55,191 nucleotides of DNA from Planctomycetota bacterium (GTDB lineage Bacteria; Planctomycetota; UBA1135; GCA-002686595), in NCBI GenBank assembly GCA_029212845.1, contig JARGPD010000006.1:5799-60989 (forward strand), read 5' to 3'. The position numbers and the translations under genes are program-made. Under the pieces are notes generated by a model. It was not told the origin of the DNA. It made no database searches and saw nothing but the letters and a program-made list of their open reading frames with translations. Shown one piece after another: positions 7,084 through 17,252 of the stretch (position 1 is its first letter; each line of letters opens with the position of its first letter).

Positions 7084-8835
7084 ATGAGAACTATGGACAC
7101 CCTACTAAGAGAACTGGAGCAGGACCTCGACGAGCTAGCCGCTGGGCTGCTCGAGAGTCCTGAGCTGATCGAAGAGCACGAGGCCGACCTGAAGGCCTTC
7201 ATCGGACCGCTGCGCAACCCCGCGGCGATCGAGGCCGGGACCCTCCGGAGGCACCGCGAGTGGTTCTTGTTGGAGCGGGAGAGCGAAGCCATCGGCGGAG
7301 CCATTCCGCTCGAGGCCGCCTTCGAGCTGCGGACCACCGAAGACGCTGGAGCGGCCATGCGCTACGCGGCGCTGCGCGCCTCGCGCTCGGGCATCTTCGT
7401 CGTTGCTCGGCTCGTTCCAGGCGACGGATTCCTGCTCGACGAGCTGCTCGGCCGCGGCCAGTACGTCGTCGACGACATCGAGCTGTCCACCGAGCTGGAG
7501 CCCGGGGACCTGCTCGTCGGCCGCATCTTCCCGCGCGACATCGCCAACGAAGGCGAGCGCACCACCTGGTGCCTCTCCTCGGGGGCGGCCAACTTGCGCA
7601 ACCCCGAGCTGCTCGAGGCGATCGAGCGCGATGTCGAGGCGATGCGCAAGCGCGCTCGTGGCCCGCTGCGCATGACCCAGGCCGAGCTCGAGGTCATGTT
7701 CTTCAACGAGGTGATCGCGCCCGAGGCGACCGAGCCCGTCGCTGTGCCTGACGCCGTGCTGCCGGCCCCGGTCGAGGCCAAGGCGCCCCTGGCCGAGCAG
7801 CTCACCGACCTGCGCGAGCTGCTCGTCGAAGGCGGCTTCGGCGACGAGCGCTGGAGCGAGATCGTCGACGTGCTGCGCGCGCGTCCGATGCCAGTGGCTG
7901 ACCTGGCGGTCGGTGGCGATGACCCCGTTGGCTGGATCCTCGAGGAGCTGGCCTTCGAGACGGACCTCGACCTGGCCGACGTCCGCACGCGCTTGCTGCT
8001 GCTCTGGCGTAGCCTCCACGATCCGCACAGCGGCGTCGAGTCGACCCACGAGCTGACCCCAGCGGTGCGCCTCGATGACGAGGACGGTCCCTCGCCCGAG
8101 GCCATCCGTGCCGCCCTGGAGCGCTTCGACGCCGCGCGCCAAGCCGGCGGCGATGTGGACGCGCTCTTCGCGGTGCTCGAGACGGAGCTCGGGCTCGAGG
8201 TCGACGCGGATGCTGATGACCACCTGGTCCCGGACTTCCCCGGCGTGCTGGGCGCACTGGTCCAGGAGTACCTCTGGGATGGCGCGCGCCTGGCCGAGGT
8301 GGACCTGGACGAGTTCGTCGCGGCCAACCGGGACCTGGAGCTCTTCGTCCAGTTCGGCGCCTTCCTCGGCATTGCCGAAGAGCTCGAGCTGCGCCACCTG
8401 CGCGTGTTCCTAGGGCGCTGGCTCTGGGAGCAGGTCTCGGTGCTCAGTGGAGAGCGTGACCTCGGCGCGATCGGGACGGCCCTCGAGGCCTTCCTGGTCT
8501 GGATGGGGGAGCACCATGGGCACTCGGTCGGCGACGGGGTCGAAGACCTCTTCGAGATCTTCCAGGCCGAGCAGGCGCGTGTGCTCCAGCTCAACCAGTC
8601 GCTGGCCGAATCGGTAGGGGACCTGGTCGCCGCGCGCGAGCCTGTCACCTGGGAGTTCTTAGGTGGCAAGTGCTGGCTGGATCAGGTGGGCGAGCGCATC
8701 GACTGCGTTCTCACCGTCGAGCTCGGGGAGCTCGCCATCGGCGACTTCGTCGTTGGGCAGAGGACGCCGATCGGCTTCGCGCCGCGGCTCGTCCTGCCGC
8801 CGATCTCGGGGCCCCATACGAATGCGACTTCCTAA
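7084..8835 (+). CDS. Conserved-looking hypothetical cytoplasmic protein, about 583 aa
   Basis: Long ORF; likely start MRTMDTLLRELEQDLDELAAGLLESPELIEEHEADLKAFI; acidic; no recognised catalytic motif. Upstream ORF extension to 6412 overlaps the cvpA-like gene and is unlikely. Confidence 0.7.
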   Translation: MRTMDTLLRELEQDLDELAAGLLESPELIEEHEADLKAFIGPLRNPAAIEAGTLRRHREWFLLERESEAIGGAIPLEAAFELRTTEDAGAAMRYAALRASRSGIFVVARLVPGDGFLLDELLGRGQYVVDDIELSTELEPGDLLVGRIFPRDIANEGERTTWCLSSGAANLRNPELLEAIERDVEAMRKRARGPLRMTQAELEVMFFNEVIAPEATEPVAVPDAVLPAPVEAKAPLAEQLTDLRELLVEGGFGDERWSEIVDVLRARPMPVADLAVGGDDPVGWILEELAFETDLDLADVRTRLLLLWRSLHDPHSGVESTHELTPAVRLDDEDGPSPEAIRAALERFDAARQAGGDVDALFAVLETELGLEVDADADDHLVPDFPGVLGALVQEYLWDGARLAEVDLDEFVAANRDLELFVQFGAFLGIAEELELRHLRVFLGRWLWEQVSVLSGERDLGAIGTALEAFLVWMGEHHGHSVGDGVEDLFEIFQAEQARVLQLNQSLAESVGDLVAAREPVTWEFLGGKCWLDQVGERIDCVLTVELGELAIGDFVVGQRTPIGFAPRLVLPPISGPHTNATS

Positions 8836-8844
8836 AGGGGGTCT

Positions 8845-9450
8845 TCAGGAACCCCAGGGGATCTGGACCTCGGTGACGAGCTGCTCGACGGGGACTCCCG
8901 CGGGGCTCACCAGGTAGATCTCCCGGATTGGGGTTCCCGGCGACCAGCCGCGCTCAGCCATGTAGGCGAAGATGCCCGGGTAGGACCGCGGGACCTCGGA
9001 GTAGGCGCCTCCGATGGCGGCATAGGCCACGGGCCGAGCTTCGAGCTGGTCCATGTACAGGGGCGGCAGGCTGGAGAAGTCCGTGGCCAGGCCGACGCAG
9101 ATGCGAGCGCGCAGCTGGTCCAGAGGGGTCTTGCCAGGGTCGTCGTAGAACAGCAGGAACGGTGCTCCTCGAAGGTGCGCGCCCTGGGCCTTGGCTTCGG
9201 CGAACAGCTCGGCGATGCGCGCACCGGCCAGGCGGTAGTCACCGACATGGTTCAGGTAGATGTAGGCCTCGCCGAGGGGCTGCTTCCAGTCGACGTGGAC
9301 GACGTCGAAGGGTGCGACGGAGACGGGCACGTCGGGCAGCGAGACCGTGGGCGACGCCCAGGCCGCGTCGAGCTCGTCGTCGGCGGTCGCTGGGTCGGTC
9401 GAGGTGCAGGCCGTGACGGCCAGGGAGCAGAGCAGGATCAGGTGGCGCAT
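8845..9450 (-). CDS. Putative lipoprotein with GyrI-like (AraC effector-binding) domain
   Basis: MRHLILLCSLAVTACTST lipobox; C-terminal YMAERGWSPGTPIREIYLVSPAGVPVEQLVTEVQIPW matches the GyrI-like fold signature. Confidence 0.7.
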   Translation of the reverse strand: MRHLILLCSLAVTACTSTDPATADDELDAAWASPTVSLPDVPVSVAPFDVVHVDWKQPLGEAYIYLNHVGDYRLAGARIAELFAEAKAQGAHLRGAPFLLFYDDPGKTPLDQLRARICVGLATDFSSLPPLYMDQLEARPVAYAAIGGAYSEVPRSYPGIFAYMAERGWSPGTPIREIYLVSPAGVPVEQLVTEVQIPWGS

Positions 9451-9556
9451 GTTCGGAAGATAGCGAGGGTCGAGGGCTGGATCGACCAGCGAGTGGGTTT
9501 GCTTGATGATCCAGGCCACCGGAACCGCACTTGGTTCGCCTCGCTCTGTAGTGTCT

Positions 9557-9562
9557 GATAAT
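9557..9562 (+). promoter_or_regulatory. Candidate -10 element (GATAAT) in a locally AT-rich patch
   Basis: TCTGATAATGTACGTTATGTTGCA is AT-rich against a very GC-rich background, in the intergenic region upstream of the MaoC gene; no clear -35 at ideal spacing. Confidence 0.3.
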
Positions 9563-9611
9563 GTACGTTATGTTGCACTGTAGACCGACCCAAGTGGACT
9601 GGGGGCCGATC

Positions 9612-9648
9612 CGGCCTGGATTGGCCCAGGCCGTCGCTTGGCCTGGGC
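9612..9648 (+). promoter_or_regulatory. Leader with two mutually exclusive hairpins (possible attenuator)
   Basis: A = CGGCCTGG (9612-9619), B = GCCCAGGCCG (9624-9633), C = GGCCTGGGC (9640-9648); B can pair with A or with C but not both. Confidence 0.4.
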
Positions 9649-9673
9649 TCTCTCGATCCCTAAGGTCCCCCTC

Positions 9674-10165
9674 ATGAGTGACTCCCCTTCGATCGAGCTG
9701 CCGGCCGACGTGACCTGCCTCGAGACCGGCCTGACCTTCGACGAGCTCCAGGTCGGTCAGCGGTTCCTCACCGGCACTCGCCTGGTGGACCAGGCCGCTG
9801 TGCAGGCCTTCGCCGAGGTCTCGGGCGACGACAATCCGGTGCACCTCGATCCGGACTTCGCCAGGCGGACCTTCTTCCGGGGGGTCGTCGCCCACGGCGC
9901 CCTGACCCAGGCGGTGGCGACGGGCCTCGGTTGGCGAACGGGGATCTTCAAGGACACCCTGATCGCGATTGCCGAGAACCATGCCAACTACAAGAAGCCC
10001 GTGCGGCCTGGCGACGAGCTGCGGGTCGTGTTCGAGGTGCTCGAGCACGAGGCCGACCCCCAGCCGAAGTGGGGTCACGTGCGGTTCGGGCTGACCGTTC
10101 TCAACCAAACGGACGAGGTGGTCGCCCTCGGTACCTGGTACTGCCTCCTACGTCGCTCGCGCTGA
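9674..10165 (+). CDS. MaoC-family dehydratase (R-specific enoyl-CoA hydratase-like)
   Basis: FDELQVGQRFLTGTRLVDQAAVQAFAEVSGDDNPVHLDPDFARRTFFRGVVAHGALTQ carries the hot-dog/MaoC D-x4-H type motif. Confidence 0.88.
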   Translation: MSDSPSIELPADVTCLETGLTFDELQVGQRFLTGTRLVDQAAVQAFAEVSGDDNPVHLDPDFARRTFFRGVVAHGALTQAVATGLGWRTGIFKDTLIAIAENHANYKKPVRPGDELRVVFEVLEHEADPQPKWGHVRFGLTVLNQTDEVVALGTWYCLLRRSR

Positions 10166-10235
10166 CTCCGGGAAGGTCGCGAGCTTCCGGCCTTCCGCGC
10201 GGTAGGATCAGGGCCCAACGAGGAGCCCCCCCGAA

Positions 10236-10478
10236 GTGACTGAACCCAAACGCTGCTTCCTATCCGCTGAGCGGACCTGCGACCTGACCTGCAAGGCCGC
10301 CTTCGAGGTCGACGATCCTGTCGACAACGTGGACTGCCACTTCGTGTGGCTCGCGTACCACTTCGGCGAGGGCATGTTCAACGTGACCCAGATGCTGCAG
10401 TCGAACGGGCCGGGCATGCCTGGTGGCAAGGCGGGTCCGGGCAAGACTCCCCCGCCGGGGTTCTCCTCGAACAACTAG
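10236..10478 (+). CDS. Small Cys-containing hypothetical protein (80 aa)
   Basis: ORF MTEPKRCFLSAERTCDLTCKAAFEVDDPVDNVDCHFVWLAYHFGEG..., C-terminal Gly/Pro-rich tail; sits between two well-supported genes. Confidence 0.5.
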   Translation: MTEPKRCFLSAERTCDLTCKAAFEVDDPVDNVDCHFVWLAYHFGEGMFNVTQMLQSNGPGMPGGKAGPGKTPPPGFSSNN

Positions 10479-10486
10479 CTCACGAG

Positions 10487-11119
10487 CTAGGTCTTGGTGT
10501 TTCGTGCCAGGACATCGTCGACGTTGCCCAGGGTCTTGGTCGAGACCAGCTCGGCCGGGCCATCAGGCGTCCAGTGAAAGTGCAGGGTCGCCGCCGTCGG
10601 GACCTCGAGCTGCATCGCGGCGGGCTTGCCGAGGGCCCGCGCGATCGCACAGCGAACCACGTGGCTGTGGGCGACGACGGCTAGGCTGCCCTTCGGGAAG
10701 CGCTCCGTGAGCCGGTCGAGCGCGGGCAGCACGCGGGCGGCCAGGTCGTCCATCGACTCGCCGCTCGGCGGTCGCGTGGTCCACGGGTCGGCGCGCCATG
10801 CCGACATGGCGCCGGGCCGCTGGACTTCCAGCTCCTCGAAGGTCATGCCCGCCCAGTCGCCGCGCTCGAGTTCGCGCAGCTCGACATCGACGAGCAGCTC
10901 CAAGCCGCGGCCCTTGGCGATCGTCTCGGCTCCGTAGCGCGTGCGGGACAGGCCCGAGCATGCCACGCCATCGAGGTGGATGCCGGCGAGCTGCTGGGCT
11001 GCACGCCGGGCCTCCTCGCGACCTTGGTCCGAGAGCGGCACGTCGAGGCATCCATAGATGCGGCCTTGCCAGTCGGCGTGCACCTGGCCGTGCCGGACGA
11101 GGTAGAGGTCGGTCACCAT
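10487..11119 (-). CDS. Histidine phosphatase family protein (phosphoglycerate mutase-like)
   Basis: LYLVRHGQ N-terminal RHG motif, ELRELERGDWAGMTFEEL and VVAHSHVVR. Confidence 0.9.
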   Translation of the reverse strand: MVTDLYLVRHGQVHADWQGRIYGCLDVPLSDQGREEARRAAQQLAGIHLDGVACSGLSRTRYGAETIAKGRGLELLVDVELRELERGDWAGMTFEELEVQRPGAMSAWRADPWTTRPPSGESMDDLAARVLPALDRLTERFPKGSLAVVAHSHVVRCAIARALGKPAAMQLEVPTAATLHFHWTPDGPAELVSTKTLGNVDDVLARNTKT

Positions 11120-11303
11120 CCAAGCATGATGGTTGCGATCGGCGATCGACGCAGCGACACCCCTCGGATTTCTTGGCCCTCGGGTCCGATTTCATCCGCG
11201 AGGCCGGAGATCCGCCCATCCTCGTTCCCTAGAATCGAGCTCTCGTTGCAGCGGGGTCGCGTGACCCCCAACGACCTCGGATCTCCCCCACCCCCCCACT
11301 TCG

Positions 11304-11319
11304 TCCGGCCTAGGCCGGA
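11304..11319. repeat. 16-bp perfect palindrome TCCGGCCTAGGCCGGA at the sdhC start region
   Basis: Self-complementary sequence centred on CTAG, ending 7 nt before the sdhC ATG at 11327. Confidence 0.6.
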
Positions 11320-11326
11320 AAGCCTC

Positions 11327-11988
11327 ATGCTTCGCTGGATCGATCGCTTCGCGAATTCATCGATCGGCAGGAAAGCGCTGATGGCCGTCACAGGCCTCCT
11401 GCTGATCGGCTTCCTGCTGGCCCACGTCGCGGGCAACCTGACCCTCTACGCTGACCAGGATGGTTCGGCGTTCAACGCCTACGTGGAGTCGATCAGCGCC
11501 CTGCCGATCCTCCCCCTGGCCGAGGCGGGTCTGGCCCTGCTCTTCCTGGTGCACATCTATCTTGCGGTGCGCACGACCCTCGAGAACCGCAAGGCGCGTC
11601 CCGTGGCGTACCAGGCGACCGGGACCCACGGCCAGAAGACCCTGGCCTCGACCGGCATGTTCGTCAGTGGTGTCGTGATCCTCGGCTTCTTGATCAAGCA
11701 CCTCTTGGACTTCCGCCTGCGCAAGGCGGAGTTCGATGAGGCGCCCCACGAGTCGATCGTCGAGGCCTTCCAGCACATGCCCACCGTGGCGATCTACGTG
11801 GTCGGCTGCACCGCCCTGGGCTTCCACCTCTTCCACGCGATCCAGAGCGCAGCCCAGACCCTGGGCTTCAACCACCCGAAGTACACCCCCGCGATCTTGT
11901 GGTTCGGACGCATCTTCGGGATCGTGCTGGCCCTCTTGTTCGCCTCGTTCCCCCTGGTCTACATGGTCAAGAACGGAGGGACCCACTG

Positions 11989-11989
<1 letters not shown>
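11327..11989 (+). CDS. sdhC: Succinate dehydrogenase cytochrome b subunit
   Basis: [30 protein letters not shown]...; TM helices with conserved His; overlaps sdhA by 1 nt. Confidence 0.92.
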
Positions 11990-13917
<1,928 letters not shown>

Positions 13918-13925
13918 GTGGCAAC

Positions 13926-14681
13926 ATGAAGCTGAACCTGAGGATCTGGCGTCAGAAGGACGCCGCCGCCGAAGGAGCCATCGAGACCTTCGAATTGGAT
14001 GGCGTGTCCCCCGACATGTCCTTCCTCGAGATGCTCGACATCCTGAACGAGAAGCTGGTTGGTGAAGGCACCGATCCCGTCGCCTTCGACCACGACTGCC
14101 GCGAGGGCGTCTGTGGATCCTGTGGCGCGGTCGTCAACGGTCAGGTCCATGGGCCCGACACCGAGACCACCTTGTGCCAGCTGCACATGCGTCGCTTCCG
14201 CGACGGAGACACGGTGCAGATCGAGCCTTGGCGCTCGCGCGCCTTCCCGGTGATCCGTGACCTAGTCGTGGACCGCACGGCCTTCGACCGCATCCAGCAG
14301 GCGGGCGGGTACGTCTCGGTCGACACCGGGAGCGCACCCGACGCCAACATCCTGCCCGTGCCGAAGCCGGATGCCGAGAGGGCCTTCGACTACGCCGAGT
14401 GCATCGGCTGCGGTGGCTGTGTGGCGGCCTGCCCCAACGGCGCCGCCATGCTGTTCACCGCCGCCAAGGTGGCCCACCTCGCGACCCTGCCCCAGGGCAA
14501 GGTCGAGCGTGACGCGCGCGTGCTCGCGATGGTCACCCAGATGGATGAAGAGGGTTTCGGGGCCTGCACCAACCACTATGAGTGCACGGCCGCCTGCCCG
14601 AAGGGTGTCCCGATCGACGCGATTGCGACCATGAACCGCGAGTACCTGCGGGCGACCTTCCTGAGCAAGGAAGGCGTCTGA
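13926..14681 (+). CDS. sdhB: Succinate dehydrogenase/fumarate reductase iron-sulfur subunit
   Basis: [2Fe-2S] [27 protein letters not shown] and [15 protein letters not shown]. Alternative GTG start at 13914 overlaps sdhA. Confidence 0.96.
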   Translation: MKLNLRIWRQKDAAAEGAIETFELDGVSPDMSFLEMLDILNEKLVGEGTDPVAFDHDCREGVCGSCGAVVNGQVHGPDTETTLCQLHMRRFRDGDTVQIEPWRSRAFPVIRDLVVDRTAFDRIQQAGGYVSVDTGSAPDANILPVPKPDAERAFDYAECIGCGGCVAACPNGAAMLFTAAKVAHLATLPQGKVERDARVLAMVTQMDEEGFGACTNHYECTAACPKGVPIDAIATMNREYLRATFLSKEGV

Positions 14682-14692
14682 GCTCTCGAAGG

Positions 14693-14730
14693 GGTGGAGC
14701 CCCGTTACCGATTCGGAACGGAGCTCCACC
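14693..14730 (+). terminator. Probable terminator hairpin downstream of sdhCAB
   Basis: GGTGGAGC (14693-14700) / GCTCCACC (14723-14730) with additional inner CCGTT/AACGG and CCG/CGG pairing; no strong U-run. Confidence 0.6.
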
Positions 14731-14896
14731 TAGGTGGGACGCCAGGCACCCCTAGGGCCTCGCCTGCCCCCCCCAGCCACCCTCGCACCCCCGTTCCTAG
14801 ACTCGGGCACGACATTTGCTCTTACGCGGGCGGTGCCTAGTCTGTCTATCCTGGCTCGCTCCACTGGAGCCCAACCCAGCGCCCCCAACCACGACC

Positions 14897-16972
14897 ATGC
14901 GTAAAGCTCTCATCACAACGGCCCTGCTCTTCGGCGGTGCCTTCTGTTTCCAGCCGGCGGCCTTCGGCCACGGCGGCACCTCCCGCGGCCCTGGTGACAC
15001 CGTGCCTCCGGGCGGCGGTGGCGGTGGCGGCGGCGGCGGTACCCCCGCCACCCCCGGTAGCGGTGCTCCGGCCTCGCCCTCCCCGGCGTCCCCCGGTTCG
15101 CCCGCGCCCGCGACGCCCGGCTCCCCCGCCGGTGGCCCCGGCGCAGCGAACACGCCCACGACCGGTGGCGTCGAGACCGGCCCGGACCTGACGGTCTGGT
15201 CCTTCTGGTGGGAGTTCAACAAGGACCCCTACATCAACCTGAAGGCCGCCATCCACTCCGGCGGAACCAAGACCGGTTCGAGCGACTGGTTCCTGGGTCA
15301 AGGCACCGACTCCCAGGCGAAGGACTCCATGCGTCCGTCGCAGTCGGACATCGACAACAAGATCGTTCCGGCGCTCCTTGCTGCCCTCGAGAAGGAGACC
15401 AACAACGACATCATCACCGGCGCCATGATGGCCCTCGCCAAGATCGGCGACAAGCCGGACGAGGATGGCCGCAGCGCCTTCGCCGACAAGTTCACCGAGT
15501 TCCTCGGTGACAGCAACCAGGAGATCGCCGAGACCTCGGCCATCGCCCTCGGCATCCTGGCCAACGACGCCTCGGTCAAGACCCTCCAGGACCTCCTGGC
15601 GGACACCTCGACCGGTCGCAAGCTCGTCGGCAGCAACGAGGTCAGCATCCGCACCCGCTCCTTCGCCGCCTACGGTCTGGCGCTGGTCGGTAGCCGCACC
15701 GCGAGCCCCGAGACGCGCGTTGCCATCATCCAGAGCCTCCGTGAGGCCCTGGAGTCCGACGACACCGCGACCCGGGACATCAAGGTCGCGTGCCTGATCG
15801 CCATGGGCCTGGTGCCCCTCGAGAAGCTCGGCACCGAGGCTGACGCCGCGGCCGTCGAAGAGGGCGACGTCACGATGCTCGACACGCGCATGGCGCAGAT
15901 CGACTACCTGACCGAGTACTTCCAGGGCAAGGACCACTACCTGGTGCGCGCGCATTGCCCCACGGCCATCGCGCGCCTGCTCTCCGAGACCACCGGTGAC
16001 GAGGCCTTCGACGCCAAGAAGGAAGAGGTCGCTCGCATCTTCCTGAAGACCCTGAAGGGTAAGGAGCGCAACCAGGTCATCCAGAGCTGTGTGCTCGCCC
16101 TCGGCCAGCTGGGCGACGCCGACCCGGACGGCATCGACGCTGACATCCGCAAGGGTCTCATCAATGTCCCCAAGGACGTGACCGACACGCAGTCGCGGAA
16201 CTTCTCCGTGATCGCGCTCGCCCAAGTGGCCAGCCGTGTCTCCGACGGCGACCCGACCGACGCCATCAAAGAAGCCAGCAAGCACTTCCAGACCCAGCTC
16301 TCGAAGGGCAAGAACGCCATCCGTCCTTGGGCGGGTGTCGCCATCGGTGTCTTCGGCCGCAGCCTCGGTGAGGCCGCCCCGGTCGACGTCGTCGAGGCCC
16401 TCCGCGCGCAGCTGATCGATGAGCGCACCCCGCGCATCGGTGCCTACGCCATCGGCTCGGGCATCCTTGGCAACCCGGACTTCACCGAGACCCTGCTCGA
16501 CAAGCTCGATCGCATCAAGGAAGACGAGCCCCGTGGCTACATCTGTGTCTCCCTGGGCATGATCGGCGCCTCCGAGGCCATCGTCCCGATCAACGAGATC
16601 GTGAAGAACTCCACCTACCGCCCGCAGCTCCTGCAGCAGGCCTCGATCGCCCTGGGCCTGCTCGGCGACAAGAACGTGGTGGACGACCTGATCGACACGC
16701 TCGGCAAGTCGAAGAGTCTGGCGACCCAGGCTGCCCTCTCGGCCGCCCTTGGTTACATCGGTGACAAGCGCTCGATCGACCCGCTCGTCGAGATGCTCGG
16801 CAACTCGGCCCTGACCACCCGCGCCCGTGGCTTCGCCGCCGTCGCGCTCGGCATCGTGGCCGACAAGGAAGAGCTCCCCTGGAACTCGAAGATCGCGCTC
16901 GACCTGAACTACCGCGCCTCGACCGCTACGTTGAACGACACCGGTGGCACCGGCATCCTCAACATCCTGTAG
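14897..16972 (+). CDS. Secreted HEAT-repeat protein, paralogue 1
   Basis: Signal peptide MRKALITTALLFGGAFCFQPAAFG; HGGTSRGPGD; Gly/Pro-rich linker; DLTVWSFWWEFNKD; many HEAT-like repeats; C-terminus GTGILNIL*. Confidence 0.85.
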   Translation: MRKALITTALLFGGAFCFQPAAFGHGGTSRGPGDTVPPGGGGGGGGGGTPATPGSGAPASPSPASPGSPAPATPGSPAGGPGAANTPTTGGVETGPDLTVWSFWWEFNKDPYINLKAAIHSGGTKTGSSDWFLGQGTDSQAKDSMRPSQSDIDNKIVPALLAALEKETNNDIITGAMMALAKIGDKPDEDGRSAFADKFTEFLGDSNQEIAETSAIALGILANDASVKTLQDLLADTSTGRKLVGSNEVSIRTRSFAAYGLALVGSRTASPETRVAIIQSLREALESDDTATRDIKVACLIAMGLVPLEKLGTEADAAAVEEGDVTMLDTRMAQIDYLTEYFQGKDHYLVRAHCPTAIARLLSETTGDEAFDAKKEEVARIFLKTLKGKERNQVIQSCVLALGQLGDADPDGIDADIRKGLINVPKDVTDTQSRNFSVIALAQVASRVSDGDPTDAIKEASKHFQTQLSKGKNAIRPWAGVAIGVFGRSLGEAAPVDVVEALRAQLIDERTPRIGAYAIGSGILGNPDFTETLLDKLDRIKEDEPRGYICVSLGMIGASEAIVPINEIVKNSTYRPQLLQQASIALGLLGDKNVVDDLIDTLGKSKSLATQAALSAALGYIGDKRSIDPLVEMLGNSALTTRARGFAAVALGIVADKEELPWNSKIALDLNYRASTATLNDTGGTGILNIL

Positions 16973-17020
16973 TGGATCGCGCATGACCGCTGGGTAGACA
17001 GACGCCCACTGGTACCTGAT

Positions 17021-17050
17021 GCGGGCGCTCGGCTTCGGCCGGGCGCCCGC
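17021..17050 (+). terminator. Rho-independent-like terminator after HEAT paralogue 1
   Basis: GCGGGCGCTCGGC-TTCG-GCCGGGCGCCCGC (13-bp stem with one G-T, UUCG loop) followed by TCTGCTTTAA. Confidence 0.75.
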
Positions 17051-17252
17051 TCTGCTTTAACGCCCCTCCCCCACCGGAGCCGACTTGGGGAAGGAGGGTC
17101 GCGCTTTGGAAACGCCGCCTGGAGCCGTGGCTGCGGGAGGAGGGCAGGGGGCGGCTTGGCACGGGCCTTGCCTAAGTCGAACGAAGTCCCCCGGGACTCG
17201 AGCGCCTGTTGCGCTCGCTGCGCGTTCCGCACCAGCAACTGGACCCCGTCCG

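Noticed and set aside
10479-10494. CTAGCTC-AC-GAGCTAG inverted repeat
   Set aside because: Spans the convergent stop region of two genes with a 2-nt loop; too small to call as an element.
10487-11119. Histidine phosphatase as CobC (alpha-ribazole phosphatase) linked to the B12 riboswitch
   Set aside because: Family-level similarity only; no cobalamin genes adjacent and no riboswitch upstream, so the link is unsupported.
15013-15048. GGCGGTGGCGG repeat as a tandem DNA repeat
   Set aside because: Explained by the poly-Gly coding tract of HEAT paralogue 1.
14846-16984. 712-aa minus-strand ORF
   Set aside because: Antisense shadow of HEAT paralogue 1.
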